From Apophysomyces variabilis (Eukaryota > Mucoromycota > Mucoromycetes > Mucorales > Mucoraceae): a stretch of DNA of 16,815 nucleotides. The DNA lies in NCBI GenBank assembly GCA_002749535.1, contig MZZL01000081.1:21696-38510 (forward strand), written 5' to 3'. Of this stretch, positions 1 through 8,483 are shown piece after piece (the first letter of the stretch is position 1; the number at the start of each line of letters is the position of its first letter). The position numbers were made by a program, and so were the translations under genes. A model generated the notes under the pieces. That model was not told where the DNA came from, searched no databases, and saw only the letters and a list, made by a program, of their open reading frames with translations.

Positions 1-2563
1 GAAGTTATACGAGGCTACTGTGGCCGAAGTGGTCATCGAGATCGACGGTCTTACAAATGTCCGTTAAAGGAAAAGAAAGGTAAAAAAATGGACCTCCCTT
101 GCAGCTGTCTGTTTGATAAGATAACCAACAATTTGTAGTTGGAGTCAAAAGAAAACATCAATCTGATGTTCAAGCAGAAAGTTCAAAAATGGCCAAGGAA
201 CGTGGCCGACAGCGCAAGCAGCAAACCGCTGTAAAGACACCATCTACTCCCCGTCCTTGGCCGGGATGCGGTTCAACTGAACACAGAAACACGAGAGCAA
301 AGAGCTGTACCGCGCACAAACAGTCTACCAACGAGCTTTTGGAAGCCGCTCTGGGGAAAAACCCCGAATTTTACACTCGTAAAATTACGTTTGATGCAGT
401 TGTTCGTGAGGAGTATCGCGACCAAGTTCGAACTAAGATTGAAGAGCTGTCGTCATACTTGAGACTGGTAGTGACAAGGACGCAGCTATTCGTCAATCAA
501 TACATCATTGACCACGACGTCATACCAGCAATTTGTTTTACCCAGAATTTCTTTTATTCGATCATGCAGCTAGTACTTGGTCGATCAATAACGACAAAGA
601 ACGATAATATGCCTATAGATCTCGAAAAGTCTTGGCAGGCGTTCATTCACATACATCCTGTTTCGCTTAATCCTCCAAGAACAACACTACGTGCTTCAGA
701 CGTGTTAACAGAGACTTGTGTGTTACTTGCGACATCGTACAGCAACAATATCGTCGAGAACTTTGAGTCAAGGATTTGTTCATTTGTCCAGTACAGACTT
801 ACTTCATGGTTCCCAGTACGTACCAATTTCTGTACAAACAGACTTTTGCTCATCAATTATTCGTAGACACTTAGCAAAAAGGAAGCTATGGATATGGCTT
901 CAAAATACGTATTTGAACGTATTGGTGGCGGTACTCCTGAATGGCCGGATGGGATAGAGCCAACTTTGCCTTTGGTAGCTCTTACTGATAGTTTATGCGA
1001 TGACCTAGAAGCCCTCGTACCAAAACCTGCCTCCCAAGAGACTATTTCTGCTTCCCCTGGTTCCTATTTGCCAGTATTAAAGTACATTCTTTCCTACTAC
1101 TACGAAGAGCATCAAAGGGCCATGACGGAAAACCGGTCTGATGACACATCACTACCTCGACTCTTTTCTATTTCTCTAAAGCCAAGTGCTCAATGGCGAT
1201 TTGTGTCCATTAACACCGAACTGATGGCTAGTTTAGCCTCCTTAAGGAGGCGGCAGCAACCAAACGAGTGTTCCACAGTCTTTTTCCAAGTGCTTGACTT
1301 ATCCCGTTTTGGGTTTAACAGGTACATATTCTATGGAATGTAACCCTACAGTGCTAAATGTTATTATTTTATTATATATTCCTAGTTTAGACGACTTTAC
1401 GCAGAATGTTAATCAGCGCTTTGCTTATCGGATCCTCACGGACGGATTTGCAGTCAATTTACTCTTTGCAAGAAGGGCGAGGGAAGGTACACCAGATACG
1501 GAACTTGAATTGGAAGATTTCAGCCTCGATGAGGTGAACCGATATTTCGAGCCACGGGCTGTTGATCTGGCCATAACCCAAGTATTTATTGCTGTGGATG
1601 GAAGTGGTTCCAAGTCGCATCAAGTATGACGGGTTTCCAACAAGGAATATTATGAGATGACCGGGTCAGAAAGGAGAGCAAAAAGATTGCAGAAAGACAA
1701 AGACACGCATGGTATTACGAGAATAGAAACAAATATGATTACATGCAAAACCGCATTATCCCAACCCAACCGTGAATTCGTTGCATGCTTTCTTGAGAAA
1801 TTTCCCTCACTAGCAAGGTTTTATGGACCTTGCATGGCAAAAATACGGTTCAGGAACTACCAGGGCACACAGCGAGCTCTGGAGGAACTCGCAAACATAC
1901 TTGTAAATGGAAGTAAAAATATTCTAAAAGACGGCGAGCGAACACGAGACGTAATCGGAAGAAAAGAAGAAAGCGAAGATATAAGCGCAAAGAACAAAAG
2001 AAGTTGCAGTGGCGTTCCAGGTGAGTGGTGCCATATAGATACAAGCGCAAGCATTAACAAAAGTTTCTTATTTCAGTCCAAGAGAATCTACTTTGAGATC
2101 GACTGTGAACAAACCACATCCACAGACGCGAAAGTGGCATCTATGTCCTTTTCAAACGACGGGAAAAATACCATTGATTGTGTTCGGAGCAAAAGGGCGC
2201 GCTTCAAGGAAGGGAAAAAGAGCAGCGGTGGTCAACAAATTATGGAAGACACTTAAAAGAAGAGAGCGTCGTGGTGACCTGATCGCTGCGACTATAGATG
2301 AATTCTATACTTCACAGGTTAGTGCATCTTATGTTATGTTCGGCTTTATGGAGCGATATATCCAGGTTTGTCATGCATGCATGAGAAAAGACTTGAGCAA
2401 GGTCATTACAGCCGACGGTATTTCACACCACGGTATATCAGTATGCAAAAATTGTCATATACTGTGGCAAAGAGACGTCAACTCGGCTAAATCGATGTAT
2501 CACATCGCTGACTCGGTGTGGCGTGGACTTGGACGCCCTGAAGAATTTCGTCGACCGCAGTAG
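1..2563 (+). pseudogene. Fanzor (eukaryotic TnpB-like) RNA-guided nuclease gene, copy 1, decayed and 5'-truncated by window
   Basis: Fanzor proteins are RuvC nucleases guided by an omega RNA. My exon model is 1-79, 139-815, 867-1321, 1386-2020, 2077-2317 and 2366-2563; every junction has GT..AG and the phases fit, giving at least 761 residues. The N-terminal part has two CGxxxHRxxRxxxC knuckles (from 19 and about 264). RuvC-I is probably the Asp at 1597 (AVDGSG instead of the usual DPG). An Arg/Lys-rich bridge lies at 1920-2010. RuvC-II is IDEFYTSQ with Glu at 2300. The zinc ribbon is VCHAC (2366) and VCKNC (2441), and RuvC-III is QRDVNSAKSM with Asp at 2474. Two lesions: an in-frame TGA at 1627-1629 between two stretches that read on in the same frame, and a 1-nt loss in the A run 1915-1919 after which the sensible frame shifts. 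The 5' end lies outside the window. Family call is firm; whether the lesions are real or assembly errors is open. Confidence 0.85.
2318..2365 (+). other. 48-nt in-frame intron in Fanzor copy 1
   Basis: The stretch starts GTTAGT and ends CCAG, is a multiple of three and contains no stop, so an open reading frame runs through it. Removing it joins YTSQ directly to VCHAC, giving the TSx-C-x-x-C form expected for TnpB/Fanzor zinc ribbons; keeping it inserts 16 unrelated residues between the RuvC-II strand and the first cysteine. The same interval exists in copy 2 at 16614-16661 with one base difference. Confidence 0.75.
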
Positions 2564-2719
2564 TTTATTTTTTAACATCACCACTACGAATGTGGCTTCC
2601 TGTTACCTTAGGTAGCAGTGATTCAGATATATACGTTTTGAACGGTAAGTTCAATACTTTTTAAATCACCTTTTTCTAACGACTGGTCTTTTCAACTTAC
2701 CCAACTTTTTCTTGTGCAT
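2564..2719 (+). ncRNA. Candidate Fanzor omega-RNA scaffold / element right end, copy 1
   Basis: This non-coding stretch directly follows the Fanzor stop codon and is shared with the region behind copy 2 (16255-16415, minus). The similarity ends at 2719, where the copies diverge. Visible hairpins are CCAC/GTGG (2581-2584 with 2592-2595), CTGTTACC/GGTAGCAG with a 3-nt loop (2600-2618, one G-U pair), and a perfect TTGAAC/GTTCAA stem (2638-2654), which is also intact in copy 2. In TnpB and Fanzor systems the guide RNA scaffold overlaps or follows the 3' end of the gene and ends at the element boundary, with the guide just beyond. The assignment as omega RNA is inference from position, conservation and structure. 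Confidence 0.45.
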
Positions 2720-2741
2720 GAGGGTAACTACGCGCACAGAA

Positions 2742-2797
2742 TTTACAGGTCACTTTAGTAGGCCAACTTCCGTGTAACCCAAAACTTTTGTGCGCAA
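2742..2797 (+). repeat. MULE left terminal inverted repeat
   Basis: Pairs with the reverse complement of 7828-7883 with 9 mismatches in 56 positions and no gaps. The inner 18 bases (2780-2797, ending CAAAACTTTTGTGCGCAA) are identical at both ends; mismatches concentrate in the outer half. Confidence 0.8.
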
Positions 2798-2904
2798 TAT
2801 CGCTAGACCAGTTATATTGTCTGTAAAACGTCGGAATCCATTGCTTCCAAAATAAAAATCCAGAAGTTATACTATTGTTGTAAGCTCACCTTTTTCCTTA
2901 TAAC

Positions 2905-5339
2905 ATGGATTCAATTCTATCTCAAAAGTACAATACTCGCGATGACCTTTACAAGGCTATTAGAGAGAACGCTCTTCTAAATGGTTTTGATGTCAGCAAC
3001 AAAACAAGCGGCAAAAACTTTTGTTATTTCCAGTGTATTCACGGTGGCAAATATAAGCCTCATCGTACTGGTACTTCTCAGGACAATCAACCTGTAACAG
3101 AGAAGTCAGATGATATAAAGGTGATTCCTGCCCGGTACACTTGCGTTAATGGTGTTACAAAACTTAAACCAAGACGCACAACAAAGCGTCTTGATTGTCC
3201 CTGGTTTATGTACACGTCATATATCAAGAAGGAAGATGCTTGGATGATCCGGGAGGATAAATCGAAAATCCATGAGCATTTTCACGAGGTCTCGACTACA
3301 CCACTCGTCTACTATAATGCTCGCAAAGTAGATGGAGACGTCCAAGTTGACATATAGAGCAACATAGCGTCGGCATTAAGCCAGCTCAGATACTCCGAAG
3401 AACACTAGATATCAATGGTCAACCAACCATGCTTTTAAAGGATATCTACAACATGCAACAGCGAAGTGTAATGAATGACCCACTCAACCAAGTAAACGAG
3501 GTACATGACTTTCTCAAATCCAGAGGATATAGCATGCGATACAGTCATTCAGAAGGCGTTGTGGAAAGACTTTTCGTCAGTCATAAAGCAGCAATTCAGA
3601 GAGCGCAACAGTTCCCTGAGGTTGTTATCATTGATACAACATACAAAACCAATGCACACAAGATGCCTCTTGTAAACATTGTAGGCATTGATAATCTCGC
3701 AGCTGAGTATGGTGACCATTCTCCACGGGTCTTTCTTTATTGCTTCGGCAATAATGTCGGATGAAAAGGTGCCTTCTTACTCATGGCTTTTGGAGAAGCT
3801 CTTAGAAATAGTCTTTGCTGATGATACGGTGCGTCGTGTGACATTCGTCACGGATGATGACAAAGCTCTTGGTGCAGCCATCAGAAAAACGTGCCCATTC
3901 GCTGCCCACATCCTCTGCGCATGGCATATCAACAATAATTTCAAGGTGCATGCGGCCGGATGCTTTCAGCATGGCTCCGAAGAGCATGACGCTTTCTTTA
4001 AGGGAGCTGTAGGCAAGGTGATCTGGAGTAGGGACGAAGAAGAGTTCAACAAGGCCATGCAGGCGTACCGTCATCTAGCCAGCAAGACGTCCAAAGCTCA
4101 GGCGCTCCAGAACTACATCAACAGGTAAATTTTGTACACTAGCAACAATATGATGTCCATATTCATCACCTTGATTTAGCTTGCTGTCGTACAAGGAGAT
4201 GTGGGCTGGTCCATGGGCAGAGCGCCATATACATTTTGGAGCCCGGACAACCCAGCGGGTAGAATGTGCTCATTGGCAGCTGAAGCAGATCCTAAGCACG
4301 CCGGGCAGCCTAAAGAAGCTATTTAATAGTGTTCATAACTGGCTATTTTCCAATGTAGGATAAGCGACTCTAACGGACAATGTGTTGATCTTGCGTAAAC
4401 AATAGGACTTTCGTCAGCAAGTAGCCAGCAATCGTGAGCTGTTAACAAGACCTGTCGTGAAAAGCAGAGATCGCATCATTGCAAATCCAACAATGGCAGC
4501 CGCTTTGAAAAACTTGCAAGGCAGAATCTGTCATTTTGCTCTCAGGCGCATCCAGCGCGAGCTTTACAAAGCATGGGAGATGGAAAATGAAGATAAGGTG
4601 CAAAACTGCCAATGTACATTGTGCGTCAACTACTGTCTACCATGCAAAAACACTCTGCCTAACGACAGAACAGCATCAATAGAGCCAGAGATGGTTCATA
4701 AACGTTGGCATCTAACTACTCCCCAAGGTCAGTAACTGTAAAACTGTTGAATGCTTATTAACTTATTATGTTTTAAAGAGTATGTGATCATGCTTCCAAT
4801 TGAGGCATCCAACGAGAATGACGTCAGCATAAAATTTGAAAAAACGATGAATTCCATCAGGACATATGTCGCGTGCGAGCACACTCAACAAAAGGAGGAT
4901 CTTATAGCACGTCTACAGGAAGTAGTCACCTCCTTCTCTCCAAAACCGGTTGAAGAGCTGGCCTTCCCCCACAGCAGTCCAGCCAAAAGGCCGCCCCAAG
5001 GACACCAAAAATTCTCGTTTCTCTTCTGCCTTTGAAACTGTCCAAAGGAAAACCGAAAAAAACACAAAAAAAATTGAAGAAAGTATTGAGGATGAAATGA
5101 TTCCTCCAAACAAAACAAGCAAAAGAAAAACAGCCATCCAAAATGATGCAGACGATCTTTGGATTGCCAAACGCCCCAGAAACATGGAAAAAAGGTTAGT
5201 AGCACCGTGCAATAATGGGATCTCCATTGAAGTATTTGAGAGAGAAATAAAGATAAAGGGATCAAAAGGATACTTTGAGACTCTTGGATATCGTTTTATT
5301 CAAAAGTCAATTGCTGATTTTAACAATCTCTACTACTAA
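2905..5339 (+). pseudogene. MULE (Mutator-type) transposase with FAR1-like and SWIM zinc domains, decayed
   Basis: DDE transposase of the Mutator superfamily. The N-terminal part (2905-3350) resembles the FAR1/GCM-type zinc domain (CIHGGKY, RLDCPW, HEHFHE). The catalytic domain has VIIDTTYKTN (about 3624-3653), VTFVTDDDKALGAAI (about 3838-3882), the LCAWHINNN motif, and HFGARTTQRVE after an intron. A SWIM-like CQCTLC..LPCKN follows; the usual His after the last Cys is Asn here. The C-terminus has the KGRPK motif and a charged tail. Introns at 4125-4179, 4355-4405 and 4728-4778 are phase-consistent. Three frame breaks disrupt it: 1 nt lost near 3351-3356 (after which HSVGIKPAQILRRTLDING reads well), a shift near 3715-3728, and an extra C in the C run 4966-4970. 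ATG 2905 is chosen because the zinc domain starts soon after it. Family call is firm; exact break positions are approximate. Confidence 0.85.
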
Positions 5340-5699
5340 TATTTATACTGTCTGGATGCTTACTTAGATATCTTATTAATCAGAGGATGCGTAAGCTCTG
5401 AGTAATCATGGTGGATTGATAATGATTGATAATGAGTGATTGTCAAGATGTTTTGTCTATCTGGGTTTGAATGAAAGAATTCAGGGACGATGAAAAATCA
5501 CTATGTTCCTGCTAGGATTATAATCATTGTAATTGTCTTGTCACACCAATTATAAGATAGAGAGACTTATACCAGAAATTTGTATAAGACCGCAATGATT
5601 GCTTTATTAGAGGAAACAAGGTGATAAGTGAATGTGTATGATCGTTACATAATAAAAATATGTCAAATACAACATCCATGATTATTTAACCAACTTTGA
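5340..5699. other. AT-rich spacer inside the MULE
   Basis: No convincing coding exon is visible. A perfect tandem duplication of GATTGATAAT sits at 5414-5433. The missing first exon of the OTU frame, or the lost link between transposase and OTU domain, should lie here, but I could not identify it. Confidence 0.5.
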
Positions 5700-6350
5700 A
5701 AATGTCATACTAGCATTGGGCATAAAGACATCCCCGCCCATGCTATTGAACAACTGCAAGACGTTGTATCCGATGGTTGGTGTGGCTATAGAACGCTTGC
5801 ATTACTTGTATATGGAGACGAGAGCCAGTATATGGCAGTCAAGGCTGACATGTTAATGTACCTTTCCGTCAATGAACAAAAGTGTCGAAAGTACATTTGT
5901 TTTAATTCTGATGCTGAATTCAAGACCTTGAAGCATCGTATGGAGTATGGCCTATCTCCTGAAACAATGCATGCAGCTCAGCAGCCATGCCCCATGCAGT
6001 ACTGGTTCGATGGAAGCACAGATCTCCAGTTGGCAGCGGACACATTCAATCGCCCAATTGCATTTTTCTCCAGTGGAGGTGCCATTGAGCACAAGTCAAT
6101 GTTATATTTGCCTTACCAGTCTCCATCAAAGCATAATGAGCAGCCATTAATTATGCATTACATCAACAATTGCCATTGGGCAACCATAAATTTAAAACGA
6201 AGCATAAAGATGGAATGGCCACCAGTTGATCATCGACATGCAGACAACTGGAAGGAACTTAATCTGCCGCAACATTACAAGGCAATCTGGCGGCATCTCC
6301 AAATAAGAAAAGAGAAGAAAACGATGGATTTCCATGATGTTATCTTGTAA
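5700..6350 (+). CDS. OTU-like cysteine protease frame carried by the MULE (5' end unresolved)
   Basis: The open frame after a TGA at 5697-5699 encodes about 211 residues from a possible splice acceptor (TACTAG, 5708-5713). It contains VVSDGWCGYRTLALLVYGDE, the OTU signature DGxCxxR with Cys at 5781, and NNCHWATIN with the likely catalytic His at 6174. OTU proteins cleave ubiquitin-type isopeptide bonds; here the role is unknown. There is no ATG before the Cys motif, so it is either the second exon of its own gene, a C-terminal exon of the transposase gene (whose stop lies 360 bp upstream), or a truncated relic. The frame itself has no stop or frameshift. The C-terminus (KEKKTMDFHDVIL) is lysine-rich and then hydrophobic. 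Domain call is good; gene structure is not settled. Confidence 0.65.
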   Translation, partial: KCHTSIGHKDIPAHAIEQLQDVVSDGWCGYRTLALLVYGDESQYMAVKADMLMYLSVNEQKCRKYICFNSDAEFKTLKHRMEYGLSPETMHAAQQPCPMQYWFDGSTDLQLAADTFNRPIAFFSSGGAIEHKSMLYLPYQSPSKHNEQPLIMHYINNCHWATINLKRSIKMEWPPVDHRHADNWKELNLPQHYKAIWRHLQIRKEKKTMDFHDVIL

Positions 6351-7054
6351 AAACACGTGCAAAATTTTCATTCCTTAGTTATATATATATATTATCATTT
6401 TATTTTTTTTTAGTCTTTTCGAAACTTTTCTGGTTTTGCTTTTTTTATATCTTATTAAATACTTTAAAAAAATTTACAAAGTACTGTTCCTCGTTTTCGA
6501 ATATTATAACTACAATAATTAGTGCTGTGGCAGCAGTTTATGCAATGTGCTTTAATTAAACTATCGTAGTAACTAATGTGTTCTACATTGTTCAAATTGG
6601 AAAGAGCATGGTTTCATATGAATCAAATACTAAATAACACAGTTCTTTCTGATTCGAATGCTATAGAGCATGGTAATCTTTGATTCGAATAGTGTAGAAC
6701 ATAGCACTTGTTATTCGAATGGTGCAGAGCATGACTTTTATTATTCGAATAATGTAGAACATTATTCTTTGTGTTTAAATCTTGCAAGATCTGCTATTTG
6801 TAAGTTTACTTGACACTGTAGGGAACTTTAATAGCATATCATCTACACTATTCGCCTTATATGAATCGGGTACAGACGTGTCAAAATCTTATTTGAATAG
6901 GACGACCGCTTTTCATTTTAACTTCCGTCATACCGAAGTATTTATAAAAGTTGTTCTATGCATCCAATTACGTCCTAAGTCTTTAGCACATATACTTTCA
7001 TGAAGTAAGATCATTATGCAGTATCATACTTTACTTATATATATATTCTACTAG
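6351..7054. other. Non-coding spacer between OTU and zinc-finger genes
   Basis: Very AT-rich DNA with short (AT)n runs at about 6379-6392 and 7036-7046. Apart from the 30-bp array there is no recognisable gene; a 73-residue frame at 6782-7003 overlaps the array and looks like chance. The first exon and promoter of the zinc-finger gene should lie here. Confidence 0.5.
6590..6802 (+). repeat. Tandem array of seven 30-31 bp units with palindromic core ATTCGAAT
   Basis: Units start at 6590, 6621, 6652, 6683, 6713, 6743 and 6773, so the period is 31, 31, 31, 30, 30, 30. Four central units carry a perfect ATTCGAAT followed by a conserved block like RRTGYAGARCAT; the first, second and last are degenerate. 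A further copy in inverted orientation (6578-6597) shares the core of the first unit. The period is not a multiple of three and the spacing between cores is close to three helical turns, which suits protein binding rather than coding. Confidence 0.8.
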
Positions 7055-7715
7055 ACAATCAGTCTGTCCCCATTGCAACCAAACATATGCGAGCAATAGT
7101 TCAATGAATGCTCACATTCGTAGAAAGCATGATAAAGCACATCCACATGGGAAACCTGGTCCTAAAACTAAAACGACAGGTACAAGTACCTTGGCACATG
7201 AAGATCGACTGGCAAACTGGCGTGAATACTACAGAAACAACGCTGAAAAAATCAACTCTCAAAGGCGTCGTCGTCGTCTTATTAAATCTCATAATTTTTA
7301 TTATGGCAAGCTGATTACCGAAGACCCTGCCTACAGTGACATGCCCGAAAAGATATGCGAGGCTACGCAAAGTTTATACGACCAGTTAGACTTGCCACTG
7401 GCTGAAAGGTAATGAAACACATAACTGAATTGTTACCTTATTAACAGAGAAGCTGTTCAAACCATTTTTGTTTTCTGTAGCTATATTCTGTTTAAGCACA
7501 TTTACCAAGTGGTATATAACTGAGAAATGCTTGAGGAAGAAATGCCGGAAGCAAAACAGGAATGGGACTCCCTGAACGTTGAGAAACAAAAAGAGGTTAA
7601 AGACACAGTATTTAAGGTTCTTGAGCTGACAAAGGTTAAGTCAGCTATAACAAGATTGACATCAATGTGGACAGCATTACAAGAATTTAATGGTACTGAA
7701 ATTGACAGTCAATAA
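7055..7715 (+). pseudogene. C2H2 zinc-finger protein gene inside the MULE, with in-frame stop
   Basis: The first visible exon starts after a TTCTACTAG acceptor (7054) with a canonical C2H2 finger, C-x2-C-x12-H-x4-H (CPHCNQTYASNSSMNAHIRR, then KH), followed by a Lys/Pro/Thr linker and a very basic stretch (SQRRRRRLIKSHN). An intron at 7409-7480 (GTAATG..CTGTAG, phase 2) joins SYILFKHIYQVVYN to the downstream frame, which hits TGA at 7521-7523 and continues as EMLEEEMPEAKQ to a stop at 7713. The same frame on both sides of the TGA suggests a nonsense mutation, for example from CGA. An upstream exon is missing from my model. A DNA-binding role is inferred from the finger and basic region; I do not recognise the family beyond that. 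Confidence 0.6.
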
Positions 7716-7775
7716 AGCAAATCAATTCTAAGTAAAGGCATTTTCTTATGGCAAGGAAGGCGTTGACGTTGGAGT

Positions 7776-7811
7776 TTGCGCACAAAAATATTGTACCACA
7801 CAAAAGTGAAG
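7776..7811 (-). repeat. Subterminal degenerate copy of the MULE inner repeat
   Basis: TTGCGCACAAAA at 7776-7787 repeats the innermost part of the right inverted repeat (7828-7839) in the same orientation, 52 bp away; the following 23 bases also align with scattered mismatches (shared CAC.AAAGTG). It looks like a second transposase site at the right end. I see no such duplicate at the left end. Confidence 0.6.
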
Positions 7812-7827
7812 GTATCCCGTTTAAACT

Positions 7828-7883
7828 TTGCGCACAAAAGTTTTGCGTTACACGAAAGTGGGCCGGATAAAGTCACGTGCAAA
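7828..7883 (-). repeat. MULE right terminal inverted repeat
   Basis: Reverse complement of 2742-2797 with 47 of 56 positions identical. It lies 113 bp after the zinc-finger gene stop, so it closes the element just beyond its third gene. Confidence 0.8.
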
Positions 7884-8483
7884 AAGCAGTACGAAACCAG
7901 CAACAGTCCGATTACTTGTGACTTTTTATTGCACGTCTAAAAATTTTTTTTTTTCGACAGCTATAAAGATTGACCGTCTGCAAAATTGTGAGGAGTTCGC
8001 TGGTTTTCCGTAAGGCAAGTATTTTCTACCACTGTTATGTTTTTTCTTTTCTTGTCATTATCGAAAGTTTTGTTATGATGATACCAACAGACCTGTTCTG
8101 CCATTTACTATGGAGACAACACCTTATTGCCTTTTTTATTTCTGAACGCTTTCTTTTCTTTTACCATTCTTGATCCCCTTTGCAAATCATGTAAAAGTGA
8201 ACGAAGTTGCTAATACATCGATTTATGCATATAGGTCTTCGATCGGCCAGGAAACAAGCTAGCTTCTACAGTAAAATACTTCTTACCAAATAAACCATAT
8301 CCTCATTTTCTTTTCTTTGGCTAAGCATTTCTAGTTGCGTCATTTTACCCGTGTGATGTGGTTGTACAGAGTCAGGATGGAAAAATAAAAGCATGCTCAG
8401 TCTTTGCTCAGCAATTTCGCACTAGTATAAGACTGAACCGTGCTGTTCTTTTTTTTTTTTTTTTTTTGCTCGAATTAAGTAGT
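7884..8483. other. Intergenic region between the MULE and the PB1 gene
   Basis: No recognisable gene. An imperfect inverted repeat sharing ACGTGCAA...AAAAAG lies at 7875-7886 and 7921-7936. A run of 17 T at 8451-8467 lies 17 bp before the PB1 start codon; T-rich tracts before start codons are seen at other genes in this window and may belong to the promoter or 5' leader. Confidence 0.5.

Larger units (their letters stand above)
2742..7883 (+). mobile_element. Mutator-like DNA transposon (MULE), about 5.1 kb, three-gene, decayed
   Basis: The element is bounded by 56-bp terminal inverted repeats (47/56 matches, no gaps) and holds a MULE transposase gene, an OTU protease reading frame and a C2H2 zinc-finger gene, all on the plus strand. 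I see no convincing target-site duplication: the 9 bases outside the left end (2733-2741) and outside the right end (7884-7892) are different, so the true ends may lie slightly outside or inside my limits, or the duplication has eroded. It starts 22 bp after the end of the conserved Fanzor tail. The transposase and the zinc-finger gene both carry disabling lesions, so the copy is probably not autonomous. Confidence 0.75.

Noticed and set aside
1627..1629. TGA in Fanzor copy 1 removed by an intron starting GTATGA
   Set aside because: The reading frame continues directly after the TGA with conserved-looking sequence, and no acceptor at a workable distance keeps it.
4885..5265. Minus-strand open frames of about 70-126 codons opposite the transposase C-terminus
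   Set aside because: They mirror the Lys/Glu-rich plus-strand code as Phe/Leu/Ser-rich protein and have no domain; they are antisense shadows.
6590..6802. CRISPR-like array
   Set aside because: The units are contiguous 30-31 bp repeats that degenerate gradually, without unique spacers between identical repeats, and the setting is eukaryotic.
2733..7892. Target-site duplication of the MULE
   Set aside because: The 9 bases outside each inverted repeat (2733-2741 and 7884-7892) do not match; no direct repeat at neighbouring offsets was convincing.
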